Assembly: GCA_947625775.1 (NCBI GenBank)
Contig: CANQPM010000003.1
Location: forward strand, 124,001 to 188,000
Direction: 5' to 3'
Length of the DNA stretch: 64,000 nt
DNA from: an uncultured Lachnospiraceae bacterium
Lineage (GTDB): Bacteria; Bacillota; Clostridia; Lachnospirales; Lachnospiraceae
The notes under the pieces are model-generated. The model did not search any database. It was not told the origin of the DNA and worked only from the letters and a program-made list of their open reading frames with translations. Positions 26,874-36,186 of this stretch are shown here, piece by piece. Both the position numbers and the translations under genes were made by a program. Each line of letters starts with the position of its first letter. Position 1 is the first letter of the stretch.

Positions 26874-27218
26874 ATGACTATCTTACCTGCAAACGATATA
26901 AACAGCTTATATAACATAAGCTCTGACGCGATAAAGAATACATTGTATAAAACCACGGACACAGACACCGCGGAGACTACAGGCGACGAAAGCCTTTTCG
27001 GCTCCATTTTTAATGCGGCGGTAAGCAATATCAGCGACACAAATAATCTGCTGTCTGATATGGAAAACGAAGAATTGAAATGGTCTATGGGCATTTCGGA
27101 AAACACTCATGACTTGTCTATCGCTGTAGGCAAAGCGCAGACGGCTTTCTCCTATACAGTTGCGCTCAGAGATAAGCTTCTTGAGGCGTACCGCGAGATT
27201 ATGCAGATACAGATATAA
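26874..27218 (+). CDS. fliE: Flagellar hook-basal body protein FliE
   Basis: The 114-residue protein has the FliE C-terminal core: HDLSIAVGKAQTAFSYTVAL, then RDKLLEAYREIMQIQI, the conserved YQEIMRMQI-type end. The N-terminal 50 residues are variable and Thr/Asp-rich. FliE joins the MS ring to the rod. It lies 15 bases after flgC and 41 before fliF. Confidence 0.95.
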   Translation: MTILPANDINSLYNISSDAIKNTLYKTTDTDTAETTGDESLFGSIFNAAVSNISDTNNLLSDMENEELKWSMGISENTHDLSIAVGKAQTAFSYTVALRDKLLEAYREIMQIQI

Positions 27219-27259
27219 TCATCGCTTCGATTTGATTTCGTAAGAAGGAGATACTTCAA

Positions 27260-28870
27260 ATGGTTGACAAGTTATTAGAATTTGGCAAGAAGCTTTTGGA
27301 GAGGTTCAAGGAATGGTGGAACAAATTTCAGCCTAAGCAAAAGACCATTATTATAGGAATAGGCGTCGCCATACTGCTTGCCGTGGGCATACTGGTATTC
27401 GTGCTTACCCGAAAGGTATATGTGCCAATCGCCACAGCGGAGAACACGCAGGAGGGCGCGCTGATTAAGAGCCTGCTTGACGAAAACGGCTATGATTACA
27501 ATATGAGCTCAGACGGCTTGAATTTTGAAGTCCTCAAAAAACAGGAGGGCGACGCTAATCTGCTGCTTGGCTCAAATTTCATAGCTACGAACGCATACAC
27601 CATAGACGACGTGCTTGAAGGCAGCTTTTCAACTACAGAGGCCGACAAGCAGAAGCGGTACATAGTTCTTTTACAGACAAACCTTCAAAATGATATAGCG
27701 CGCATGCCCGCTGTGAAGTCAGCGACAGTGACGATTGACATTCCCGAGGACAACGGCACGCTCATAGCCCAAAACCGTGAAAGCTATGCCAGCATTATGC
27801 TGGAGCTTAATGAAGGGGCGGGCTTTACGCAGGAGAATGCGGAGGCGATTGCAAGGTTTGCGGCAACTGGGCTTGGCAACGACACTACGGACAATATTAC
27901 GATTACGGATTTTGACGGCAGGATTTGGTTCCCGGTAGAGGAGGTCGCAGCGCAGTTTGACAAAGCGGAAACCATGATGATGTACAAGCAGGACGCGGAA
28001 AGCCTCATCAAAAATGAGGTTCAGAATGTCCTCCTTGGCACAGGCGAATTTAACCAGATTAAGGTTGCGGCAAACGTAATCATGGATTTTTCGACGCGCG
28101 CAACCACGACGCATGAGTTTTATGCCCCGGAGGGAGCGGATCAGGGCTTGTATTCGCATACGGAGGAATACAGGTCAAACGCTACGGACGGAGTAGGTGG
28201 CATACCGGGCACTGATTCCAATTCCGAAACAGATGTGCTGATTGACGAGTCTACAGGCACAAACACATCCACCTATGAGGCGAAGCGCGATTTTGTGCCA
28301 AATGAGCGGATAACAAATGAGGAGGCGCAGGTCGGCACGATAGTGTATGACGACAGTACGGTATCAGTAGCCGCTATCAGGTACAGGGTAATCCGCGAGG
28401 AGGATGTCCGCCTGCAGGGCTATCTTGACGGCATCACATGGGAGGAGTACAAGCTTGCCAATGATGTCAAGACAAGGCTTGAGGTTGATGATGACCTTGT
28501 AGGGCTTGTGGCGAACGCAATCGGCGTGCCTACAAGCAATGTCAGCATTGTAGCCAACGAGGAAGTGCAGTTTGTCGATGCCGTAGAGGAAACTGTTGAG
28601 TTTAAGGATATTATCCAGATTATACTTATCATAATTATTCTCGCGCTTCTCGCGTTCGTGGTATTCATGAGCCTGCGCACCAAGAGAGAGGTCGAGGAGG
28701 AAGAAGAGCTTTCAGTTGAGGAATTGCTGGAGACTAGCAAGGAGGAGCTTGAAAGCATAGAGACGGAGCAGAAATCTGAAGCAAGGAAGCTTATAGAAAA
28801 CTTCGTGGAAGAAAATCCCGAGGCGGTTGCTACGCTGCTGAGGAATTGGCTTGACGAAGACTGGGGGTAA
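27260..28870 (+). CDS. fliF: Flagellar MS-ring protein FliF
   Basis: The protein has 536 residues. Two transmembrane segments flank the periplasmic-type ring-building region: about residues 30-50 (IIIGIGVAILLAVGILVFVL) and about 450-475 (IIQIILIIIILALLAFVVF). The YscJ-like domains include AMPAVKSATVTIDIPE-type segments (here RMPAVKSATVTIDIPED). The cytoplasmic C-terminus, ENPEAVATLLRNWLDED, is the FliG-binding motif. It forms the housing for the export gate and the scaffold for the C ring. Confidence 0.97.
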   Translation: MVDKLLEFGKKLLERFKEWWNKFQPKQKTIIIGIGVAILLAVGILVFVLTRKVYVPIATAENTQEGALIKSLLDENGYDYNMSSDGLNFEVLKKQEGDANLLLGSNFIATNAYTIDDVLEGSFSTTEADKQKRYIVLLQTNLQNDIARMPAVKSATVTIDIPEDNGTLIAQNRESYASIMLELNEGAGFTQENAEAIARFAATGLGNDTTDNITITDFDGRIWFPVEEVAAQFDKAETMMMYKQDAESLIKNEVQNVLLGTGEFNQIKVAANVIMDFSTRATTTHEFYAPEGADQGLYSHTEEYRSNATDGVGGIPGTDSNSETDVLIDESTGTNTSTYEAKRDFVPNERITNEEAQVGTIVYDDSTVSVAAIRYRVIREEDVRLQGYLDGITWEEYKLANDVKTRLEVDDDLVGLVANAIGVPTSNVSIVANEEVQFVDAVEETVEFKDIIQIILIIIILALLAFVVFMSLRTKREVEEEEELSVEELLETSKEELESIETEQKSEARKLIENFVEENPEAVATLLRNWLDEDWG

Positions 28871-28876
28871 GCGTTA

Positions 28877-29887
28877 ATGGCAGAAAAAGATGAATTAAAG
28901 GGAATACAGAAAGCGGCTATACTATTGATAGCCCTCGGACCTGAAAAATCTTCCCTTATATTTAAGCACTTAAAGGAGGACGAAATTGAGGATTTAACGC
29001 TCGAAATCGCCAATACGAAAAGTGTTACGCCAAGCGTTAAGGAAAAGGTAATAAACGAGTTTTACGAAGTTTGCCTTGCACAGCAATATATCGCGGAGGG
29101 CGGTATCGGTTACGCAAAGGAGCTGCTTGAAAAAGCGCTCGGCGCGGACAAGGCGCTTGATGTTATCGGCAAGCTCACGGCGTCGCTGCAGGTTAAGCCG
29201 TTTGAGTTTGTAAAGAAGACAGATGCCTCACAGCTTTTAAACTTTATACAGGACGAGCACCCGCAGACTATTGCGCTCATATTGTCGTATCTTTCGTCAG
29301 GGCAGGCGGCGGCTATTCTTGGCGCGCTCGTGCCTGAAAAACAGGCTGATGTCGCAAGGCGTATAGCCACCATGGACAGGACCAGCCCTGATGTCATCAA
29401 GGAGGTTGAGCGCGTGCTTGAATCAAAGCTTTCATCACTTGTCAATCAGGATTACACGATTATCGGCGGCGTAGACGCGGTAGTGGAGATATTAAATACA
29501 GTAGACCGAGGCACAGAGAAACACATCATGGAGACACTCGAGGTCGAGGAGCCCGAGCTTGCGGAAGAGATCAGGAAAAAGATGTTCGTATTCGAGGATA
29601 TCCTGCTTTTGGACGACAGGTCTATCCAGCGTGTGCTTAGGGACGTCGACAACAATGACCTTGCCATCGCCTGCAAAGGCTCAAACGAGGAAGTTCAAAA
29701 TGCCATCTTCAGCAACATGTCTAAGCGTCTTGCAGAGATGATCAAGGAAGACATGGAATTTATGGGACCTGTCAGAATGAAGGACGTTGAGGAGGCTCAG
29801 CAGAAGATAGTCAATATTATCAGGAAGCTTGAGGACTCTGGCGAGATTGTTATTTCCAGAGGTGGAGGTGACGAGATAGTTGTCTAG
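28877..29887 (+). CDS. fliG: Flagellar motor switch protein FliG
   Basis: The 336-residue protein has all three domains: an N-terminal FliF-binding region (KGIQKAAILLIALGPEKSS), a middle domain with DEHPQTIALILSYL (EHPQ motif), and a C-terminal torque domain with FEDILLLDDRSIQRVLRDVD, whose charged residues meet MotA. The start is 6 bases after fliF. Its 3' end overlaps the fliH start by 8 bases. Confidence 0.97.
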   Translation: MAEKDELKGIQKAAILLIALGPEKSSLIFKHLKEDEIEDLTLEIANTKSVTPSVKEKVINEFYEVCLAQQYIAEGGIGYAKELLEKALGADKALDVIGKLTASLQVKPFEFVKKTDASQLLNFIQDEHPQTIALILSYLSSGQAAAILGALVPEKQADVARRIATMDRTSPDVIKEVERVLESKLSSLVNQDYTIIGGVDAVVEILNTVDRGTEKHIMETLEVEEPELAEEIRKKMFVFEDILLLDDRSIQRVLRDVDNNDLAIACKGSNEEVQNAIFSNMSKRLAEMIKEDMEFMGPVRMKDVEEAQQKIVNIIRKLEDSGEIVISRGGGDEIVV

Positions 29888-30797
29888 GAACGGCGTATTG
29901 AAATCAGGCTGGGTGGTAGTCAATCCCAATGATACAAAGATTATAGATTCAAATGCCCTTGCCGAGCAGAAGCTAAGGGAAATGTCTGTCAAGCTTGCGC
30001 AGGAATACGGTGAGGAGCCTGAATTTATGGAAGGCTTTATGAGCGGCATAAACGCCGTCAAGGTATCCGAGCTAATCAAGGACGAGGACGTAAAAATCAT
30101 TGGCGGCAGCGACGACGCGGATACGCAGGAGCCTGATTTAACAGAACAGCCGACAGTGTCCAAAAAGGCGGAGGATCTTATTGCCGAGGCCCAGTCACAG
30201 ATTGAGCTTATGAAAAAGGAGGCTCTCCTTGAAATAGAGCAGGCAAAAGAACAGACTTATGAGGACGCAAAAGCGGAGGGCTATCAGGCGGGGCTCGAAC
30301 AGGGCAGAAACGAAGGCTTTGAACAGGGACATAAGGACGGGCTTGCCAGCGTTGAGAGCGAGCGTGAGAAGGTATTTTCAGAGGCGTCACAAAAAATCGC
30401 CATGATAGAGAACGAATACCAGAAAAAGCTTGATGAGCTTGAGCCGAGGTTTATAGATACGCTCACCAGGATTTACGAGCATATTTTCCATGTAAGCTTT
30501 AAAAATTCAAGAGAGCTTATAGTGTACCTTATTCAAAACACGATGAGAAACATAGAGGGCAGCGGCAGCTATCTTATACATGTTTCAAAGGAGGATTATC
30601 CCTTTGCCAGCATGCAGAAAAGAGAGCTGATTAAGAACACTAATATTTCGGTTGACGATATAGAGATTATCGAGGACTCTACGCTTGGCAAAAACGAATG
30701 TATGATAGAAACGGGCAGCGGGGTTTTCGACTGCAGCCTTGGCACGCAGCTTGAGGCGTTAAATGAGCAGCTGAGACTACTGTCCTACCAGCCATAA
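29880..30797 (+). CDS. fliH: Flagellar export ATPase regulator FliH
   Basis: The protein has 305 residues from TTG 29880, overlapping fliG by 8 bases; GGAGGTG inside fliG serves as ribosome site, suggesting translational coupling. A long charged coiled coil (about 95-190, including AEGYQAGLEQGRNEGFEQGH with FliH-type Gly-x-x-x-Gly spacing) precedes the C-terminal FliH/V-ATPase-E-like domain. FliH dimers hold FliI off the export gate and link it to the C ring. The N-terminal 90 residues are variable. Confidence 0.92.
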   Translation: MSRNGVLKSGWVVVNPNDTKIIDSNALAEQKLREMSVKLAQEYGEEPEFMEGFMSGINAVKVSELIKDEDVKIIGGSDDADTQEPDLTEQPTVSKKAEDLIAEAQSQIELMKKEALLEIEQAKEQTYEDAKAEGYQAGLEQGRNEGFEQGHKDGLASVESEREKVFSEASQKIAMIENEYQKKLDELEPRFIDTLTRIYEHIFHVSFKNSRELIVYLIQNTMRNIEGSGSYLIHVSKEDYPFASMQKRELIKNTNISVDDIEIIEDSTLGKNECMIETGSGVFDCSLGTQLEALNEQLRLLSYQP

Positions 30798-30815
30798 GAA
30801 TAATAGGGGATTTGT

Positions 30816-32138
30816 ATGGAAACGGCTATATCCTTTGACAAATATTTAACGGCGTTAAACAAAACATATTTTAAAAAGCTTGGCAAGGTGGAAAATGTAG
30901 TCGGGCTTACTATAGAGTCCGCGGGACCTGATGCCAAGATGGGCGACCTCTGCAAGATATATACTGATGCCGAAAAGAAAAACGGCATACTTGCCGAGGT
31001 TGTAGGCTTTAAAGATAAAAAAACACTTCTTATGCCCTATGAGGAAACGGAGGGCATCGGCTTAGGGTGCATGGTTGAAAATATGAATTATCCCTTAAGC
31101 GTGTCCGTGGGCGACAGTCTGCTTGGCAAGACTCTTGACGGTCTTGGCAGGTGTATTGATGGTTTTGTGCCTGATTCGGGCACTGTCAAAAGATACCCCC
31201 TTGAAGCGCCCCCGCCCGATCCGATGAGCAGGACAATCATAAGCGAGGTTCTTCCGCTCGGCGTGAAGGCGGTTGACGGGCTCATCACGGTAGGCAAAGG
31301 ACAGAGAATAGGAATTTTTGCAGGCTCAGGCGTAGGCAAGTCTACGCTTATGGGCATGTTTGCGCGCAATACCAAGGCGGACATAAATGTTATCGCGCTT
31401 ATCGGAGAGCGCGGCAGAGAGGTAAGGGAGTTTATAGAAAGAGACTTGGGCGAGGAAGGCATGCGACGTTCCATAGTGGTGGTGGCTACTTCGGATAAGC
31501 CCGCGCTCGAGCGCAACAAAGCGGCAAAGACAGCGACAGCAATAGCCGAGTATTTCAGGGATCAGGGCAAAGATGTGCTGCTTATGATGGATTCGCTCAC
31601 TCGTTTTTCAATGGCGCAGAGGGAGATAGGGCTTGCCAGCGGCGAACCGCCCGTGACAAGAGGCTATCCGCCAAGCGTATATTCAGAGATGCCAAAGCTT
31701 TTGGAAAGGGCGGGTTGCTCTGAAAAGGGCTCTATCACAGGGCTTTACACGGTGCTTGTAGAGGGCGAGGATTTCAACGAGCCTATATGCGACACTGCGC
31801 GAAGCATTCTTGACGGTCACATAATGCTTACGAGAAAGCTTGCCAACAGAAACCATTATCCCGCGATAGACGTACTCCAGAGCATATCAAGGTGTATGTC
31901 CATGATTGCCTCAAAGGAGCACAAGGCGGCGGCGGGCAAGCTCAAAAACATAATGGCTACCTACAATGAGGCGGAGGATCTCATAAACATCGGAGCCTAC
32001 AAAAAAGGCAGCAACCCCAGCATTGACAGGGCTATCAGCAAAATAGACGAGGTAAATGAGTACCTTTTGCAGTCGACGGAGGACAGGGTTACTTTTGAAG
32101 AATCCGTAGAACAGCTGGAAGGGCTTTTTGCAAATTAA
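30816..32138 (+). CDS. fliI: Flagellum-specific ATP synthase-like export ATPase FliI
   Basis: The protein has 440 residues. Walker A is AGSGVGKSTLM (about 169-179), Walker B is DVLLMMDSLTRFSMAQRE, and the export-ATPase segments VLPLGVKAVDGL, ALIGERGREVREF and TRGYPPSVYSEMPKLLERAG are intact. It is homologous to the F1 beta subunit and energises or unfolds type III cargo at the cytoplasmic membrane. It lies 18 bases after fliH and 15 before fliJ. Confidence 0.98.
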   Translation: METAISFDKYLTALNKTYFKKLGKVENVVGLTIESAGPDAKMGDLCKIYTDAEKKNGILAEVVGFKDKKTLLMPYEETEGIGLGCMVENMNYPLSVSVGDSLLGKTLDGLGRCIDGFVPDSGTVKRYPLEAPPPDPMSRTIISEVLPLGVKAVDGLITVGKGQRIGIFAGSGVGKSTLMGMFARNTKADINVIALIGERGREVREFIERDLGEEGMRRSIVVVATSDKPALERNKAAKTATAIAEYFRDQGKDVLLMMDSLTRFSMAQREIGLASGEPPVTRGYPPSVYSEMPKLLERAGCSEKGSITGLYTVLVEGEDFNEPICDTARSILDGHIMLTRKLANRNHYPAIDVLQSISRCMSMIASKEHKAAAGKLKNIMATYNEAEDLINIGAYKKGSNPSIDRAISKIDEVNEYLLQSTEDRVTFEESVEQLEGLFAN

Positions 32139-32153
32139 AGGGCGGGGATTTTT

Positions 32154-32609
32154 ATGGCAGTTTTTCGCTATAAAATGCAGAGCATACTTGACATAAAGGA
32201 AAAGCTTGAGGACAAGGCAAAACAGGATTTTGCGGCGGCGAATATGCGCTATGAGGCGGAAAAGCAGAAGCTTGAGGAATTGCATCGGCGCAGGCGCTTT
32301 TATCTGGACGAGGGCGTCAAGCTGAGAACGGCGCTGATAGATGTCAGGAAAATCCGCGAAAACAAAATGGCTACATTAAAGGTGGAGGACTATATCCGCG
32401 CGCAGATGATAGAGGTAAACAAGGCGGCGCAGGCGGTTGAAAAGGCAAGGCTTGCCCTTGAGGAGCTTATGAAGGAAAGGAAAGCGCACGAAAAGCTGAA
32501 GGAAAATGCTTTTCAGGACTTTTTGAAGGAAGAACAGGCGATAGAAAGCAGAGCGATAGACGAGCTTACGACATATACCCACGGTCAGAAGCTGATGGAG
32601 GAAAAGTAA
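32154..32609 (+). CDS. fliJ: Flagellar export protein FliJ
   Basis: The 151-residue protein is almost entirely antiparallel coiled coil (FRYKMQSILDIKEKLEDKAK, then an Arg/Glu/Lys-rich helix up to TTYTHGQKLMEEK). FliJ is the stalk-like subunit that enters the FliI hexamer and recycles chaperones. Identity rests on the coiled-coil pattern, length and its place after fliI. Confidence 0.93.
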   Translation: MAVFRYKMQSILDIKEKLEDKAKQDFAAANMRYEAEKQKLEELHRRRRFYLDEGVKLRTALIDVRKIRENKMATLKVEDYIRAQMIEVNKAAQAVEKARLALEELMKERKAHEKLKENAFQDFLKEEQAIESRAIDELTTYTHGQKLMEEK

Positions 32610-32613
32610 GGAC

Positions 32614-32634
32614 AAAACGCTGCATCTGCGTTTT
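32614..32634 (+). other. Small hairpin after fliJ
   Basis: AAAACGC (32614-32620) and GCGTTTT (32628-32634) form a perfect 7-bp stem with a 7-base loop. Only four Ts close it, so at most it would be a weak attenuating terminator within the operon. Confidence 0.4.
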
Positions 32635-32674
32635 CACATAAGAATGAACTTTTAAAGCGGCATGGAGGATTATT

Positions 32675-33553
32675 ATGGCACGTAAAAACGAAAACCTGAG
32701 CCCTGATGCGCCCGAGGCGCAGCTTAAACAGCTCAAAGCGGATCAAAAGCAGTTTAAGAAGGAGCAGAAAAACCAGAAAAAAGAGGCAAGAAAGCGGGCA
32801 AAGGAGCTTGAAAATCAGGAGAGAGAGCTTGACGAGCAGATAGACGGCACAAACGCTTCTGTTGTTATAGTGACCATATTTATCATAGTTATATGGCTTG
32901 GGATACTGGGCTTGCTTATAAAGATGGACGTAGGCGGTTTCGGCTCAAATGTGCTGAAGCCAATTTTGCAGGACATACCTGTCGTAAACAAGATACTTCC
33001 CTCTGAAACGGCTACGGAGACGCACGATGAGGAGGCATACGGCGGCTACAGCAGCCTGCGTGAAGCGGTAGACGAGATAGACCGCCTGAACTCACAGCTT
33101 GAGCAGGCTCAAAATACCAATAAAACATATTCAGAACAGATAGAGATGCTTAGCTCCGAGGTAGAGAGGTTAAAGACCTTTGAGGACAAGCAGGTAGAGT
33201 TCCAGCGCATACTCGAGGACTTTTATGAGGAAGTAGTCTATGCCGAGAATGGTCCGGGACCTGAGGAGTACCGCAAATATTATGAGGAGATGGATCCCGA
33301 TACGGCGCAGGCGCTTTACAAGCAGGTAGTTCAGAGCACGGAGACGGACAAGGTGACAAAGGCGTATGCCGAAACCTACAGCAATATGGAGGCGGCGGAC
33401 GCGGCGGCAATTTTCAACACGATGACAGACGACCTTGATTTGGTGGCTGATATTCTTTCGGCGCTTGACAAGGCGAGCCGCGGCGCGATAATGGCGGAGA
33501 TGGATCCCGCAATAGCGGCAAGAGTAACCAGAATTATGAATCCAAACTCTTAA
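32675..33553 (+). CDS. YlxF/MotE-like membrane coiled-coil protein with MgtE_N-like C-terminus
   Basis: The protein has 292 residues. The layout is a basic coiled coil (1-60), one TM helix (about 63-90, VVIVTIFIIVIWLGILGLLI), a second coiled coil (LNSQLEQAQNTNKTYSEQIE), and a C-terminal MgtE intracellular N-like domain (EEMDPDTAQALYKQV, then MEAADAAAIFNTM and MDPAIAARVTRIM). It matches the YlxF position between fliJ and fliK in Bacillus. Relatives named MotE act as flagellar chaperones or motor-associated factors, so a part in motor or hook assembly is inferred. GGAGGATT precedes ATG 32675. Confidence 0.82.
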   Translation: MARKNENLSPDAPEAQLKQLKADQKQFKKEQKNQKKEARKRAKELENQERELDEQIDGTNASVVIVTIFIIVIWLGILGLLIKMDVGGFGSNVLKPILQDIPVVNKILPSETATETHDEEAYGGYSSLREAVDEIDRLNSQLEQAQNTNKTYSEQIEMLSSEVERLKTFEDKQVEFQRILEDFYEEVVYAENGPGPEEYRKYYEEMDPDTAQALYKQVVQSTETDKVTKAYAETYSNMEAADAAAIFNTMTDDLDLVADILSALDKASRGAIMAEMDPAIAARVTRIMNPNS

Positions 33554-33577
33554 CTTTATGGTGAAAAATGCCGATAT
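33551..33577 (+). promoter_or_regulatory. Sigma-D (FliA)-type promoter before fliK
   Basis: TAAC at 33551-33554, a 15-base spacer and a perfect GCCGATAT at 33570-33577 match the Bacillus sigma-D consensus (TAAA, 14-16 bases, GCCGATAT) at 3/4 and 8/8. The -35 element overlaps the TAA stop of the MotE-like gene. It could give sigma-D-driven extra expression of fliK, flgD and flgE. The 123-base gap it lies in has no gene. Confidence 0.6.
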
Positions 33578-33676
33578 AATCAGTGTAATCGCAGATTAGC
33601 TTTGGCAGTAATGTCCGCTAAGCTGCATTACTATAAAAAAATGTACATTGAAAATTTAAGAGAGGAGGAATGACCA

Positions 33677-35206
33677 ATGACGAGTGCAGCCGTAAACAAT
33701 TCGTTTTTTCAGGCGGCGCAGATGGCAGTGCCTGTGAGCAAAGCGCAGAAGTCGGGCGACATAAACCAAAATTTTGGGGATGTTTTTGACAATGCGGGAA
33801 AAAGCTTACAGCAGCCTGATACGCAGAAGGCGCAGAACACGCAGACTGTCAAGGCTGATGGGCAGCCAAAGCAGACTGACGAAGCGGGCAAAACGCTTCA
33901 AGCCGCCGAAAAAAACGAAAACGTAAAAGCTACGGATGTGACAAACGACACACAGACTGTTGCGGAGGAAGCAGAGCCGATTGATGAAGCCTTAGCCGAG
34001 GAAATCAATGACGCGGTGAAGCAGATAATCGAAGAACTGAAAAAGATACTCGGCATTTCCGACGAGGAGCTTATGAATGTGATGGCGAGCCTTGGCATAC
34101 AGCCGCTTGACCTGCTCAATTCAGAGCTTATGTCGCAGCTTTTGTCAGCCGTCACGGGCGAGGACGCTATCACGCTTGTAGCTGATGAGAATATGTACGC
34201 GGCGCTTAATGAAATGACTGGCGCAGTGGACAAGACAGTGGCAGATTTGATGGAAAGCACGGGACTGACCGAGGAGGAGCTTGACGCAGTGCTTGAACAG
34301 CTAAAGGAGATTGCGCCTGACACAGAAACCACGACAGCTGGTATGCAGCCGCAGGTATCGCCTGAAGCTATCACGGAGACTGGCGCGGACAAAAATAATG
34401 ATGGCATAGGGGCGCAGCCAGTACAGAATGAGGCAGCGCCAGAGATTATAGTGGAGGATAAGACCAAGACGGTCAAGGCGGACACAGGCATAGCCTCAGA
34501 CAGGCAGACAGCGTCAGACAATCAGACAGCTTCAAACGACAGCAAGACAGAGCTGTTTGCAGATGATGAAAAGAAGCCGGGCGAGGAAAAGGAAAATCAT
34601 TCAGACGCCAAAGGCTATGAAAATCATCAGAACAGCTTCGACCAGAACAGTCAAAACAAACTCGACAACACGGTAGAGACAGCCCAGGAGATAAAGCCGC
34701 AGAGCTATATTTCCGAGAATACCTATGATATTATGAGACAGCTTGCAGACACGGTAAAAATACTGAAAACCGAGCAGCTTACCCAGATGGAGATGCAGCT
34801 GCATCCCGCAAGCCTTGGCACGGTAAACGTATCGCTCACTACAAAGGGCGGCGTGCTTACGGCAGAGTTTATCACGCAGAATGAGGCGGTAAAGGCGGCT
34901 ATCGAGACGCAGGCAGTGCAGCTTAGGGAAAATCTTGAGCAGCAGGGCGTAAAGGTGGAGGCAATCGAGGTATCAGTGGCAAGCCACCAGATGGAGAAGA
35001 ACCTTGACAAAAACGGTCAGGAGCAGCGCAGCGCGGAGCAGCAGGAGACACAGCGCGTGCAGGGATTACGCAGACGCAGCATCAATTTCAATTCATTTGA
35101 AGACGGAGATGAGCTTGCAGGCGAATATGACGGCGCAGACGACGCTACGCGCATTGCAATGGAAATGATGTCAATGAACGGGGCTTCAATGGATTTGCTT
35201 GCATAA
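33677..35206 (+). CDS. fliK: Flagellar hook-length control protein FliK
   Basis: The protein has 509 residues. The N-terminal two thirds are low-complexity, acidic and Gln/Thr/Ala-rich, as expected for the molecular-ruler region. The C-terminal Flg_hook domain is clear at about 360-440 (QMEMQLHPASLGTVNVSLT, TKGGVLTAEFITQNEAV, LEQQGVKVEAIEVSVAS). It measures hook length and switches export specificity through FlhB. The start ATG 33677 follows GAGGAGGAA. It may be served by the sigma-D-like promoter just upstream. Confidence 0.9.
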   Translation: MTSAAVNNSFFQAAQMAVPVSKAQKSGDINQNFGDVFDNAGKSLQQPDTQKAQNTQTVKADGQPKQTDEAGKTLQAAEKNENVKATDVTNDTQTVAEEAEPIDEALAEEINDAVKQIIEELKKILGISDEELMNVMASLGIQPLDLLNSELMSQLLSAVTGEDAITLVADENMYAALNEMTGAVDKTVADLMESTGLTEEELDAVLEQLKEIAPDTETTTAGMQPQVSPEAITETGADKNNDGIGAQPVQNEAAPEIIVEDKTKTVKADTGIASDRQTASDNQTASNDSKTELFADDEKKPGEEKENHSDAKGYENHQNSFDQNSQNKLDNTVETAQEIKPQSYISENTYDIMRQLADTVKILKTEQLTQMEMQLHPASLGTVNVSLTTKGGVLTAEFITQNEAVKAAIETQAVQLRENLEQQGVKVEAIEVSVASHQMEKNLDKNGQEQRSAEQQETQRVQGLRRRSINFNSFEDGDELAGEYDGADDATRIAMEMMSMNGASMDLLA

Positions 35207-35232
35207 TTTATGTTTAGAGAGGAGATGAAAAT

Positions 35233-36144
35233 ATGGCAGGTTTAATGGCGCCCGTAGATGACAAGGGCAATTTAGTCACAAAAACGGATTCAGGTGATTC
35301 ACTTACTAAAAAGGCAAAAAATAATAACGTGGTTGACAGCGATACATTCCTCACCCTGCTTGTAGCCGAAATGCAGAATCAGGATCCCCTGGAGCCGACA
35401 AGCAATACAGAGTGGGTATCACAGTATGCTACCTTCACGCAGGTACAGCAGCTTTCGGAGATGGGCAACGCTATGGATCAGCTCAGGGCAAACAGCATGG
35501 TAGGCAAGGAAGTAGTCATGAAGGTGACTAGCGAATCTACAGGAGAGGTAAGCTATAAGGACGGCGTAGTTGAATACGTGCTTGTTGAGAACGGTAAGAC
35601 GATGCTTGTTATCGACGGCGATAAGTACAGCATTGACGATTTGGACAGCGTGCTCAGCGATGAATATTCAGAGGCGCTTGGCAAATACAGAGAATGGACG
35701 GCTAAACTCAGCGCGCTTCCAAGCCTTCAGTTTGTCAATGAGCAGTATGAGGGCGCGCTTAAAGAGCTGTTTGACGATTACTATGCGATGGACGATTACC
35801 AGAAAAGCTTTATGGAGAAATACGCGGCTGATCATCTTGATTTGTTCCAGCAGTATCTCGCAAAGCTGCAGCTTTATGGCATTGAGTTTGAAGCGCCCAG
35901 CGGGGAGGAAGAAGATAAAGCCACGCTTGATGACATTCTGGACAGCTTCAACCAGAAGATGGATGAAATCCTTGAAAAACTTGGTTCGCTTTCAGCGGCA
36001 GGAGATTCAGGCGAAAGCGGCTCAGACTCTGAGGATTCAGACAGCGTAAGCGGCGATGTCGACGGTGCAGACGAAACGAAACAATATGAAGGTGCAGCCG
36101 AGCAATCACAGGTAATAACTGAAGCAACATTCAAAAGAGTTTAA
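35233..36144 (+). CDS. flgD: Flagellar hook capping protein FlgD
   Basis: The protein has 303 residues. The FlgD N-terminal signature spans about residues 37-90: DTFLTLLVAEMQNQDPLEP and VSQYATFTQVQQLSEMGNAM, followed by SMVGKEVVMKV. FlgD caps the growing hook and helps FlgE polymerise. The C-terminal half is atypical: a helical segment and a Ser/Asp/Glu-rich tail (GDSGESGSDSEDSDSVSGD) replace the usual FlgD Ig/tudor domains, so the cap may differ in structure. Confidence 0.92.
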   Translation: MAGLMAPVDDKGNLVTKTDSGDSLTKKAKNNNVVDSDTFLTLLVAEMQNQDPLEPTSNTEWVSQYATFTQVQQLSEMGNAMDQLRANSMVGKEVVMKVTSESTGEVSYKDGVVEYVLVENGKTMLVIDGDKYSIDDLDSVLSDEYSEALGKYREWTAKLSALPSLQFVNEQYEGALKELFDDYYAMDDYQKSFMEKYAADHLDLFQQYLAKLQLYGIEFEAPSGEEEDKATLDDILDSFNQKMDEILEKLGSLSAAGDSGESGSDSEDSDSVSGDVDGADETKQYEGAAEQSQVITEATFKRV

Positions 36145-36186
36145 AACCCAATTGAATAGTGGCGGTAATGCTTAGGAGGTATAGCT

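Noticed and set aside
33898-34521. Reverse-strand open frame opposite fliK
   Set aside because: Ser/Ala/Val-rich antisense of the low-complexity fliK region; no ribosome site.
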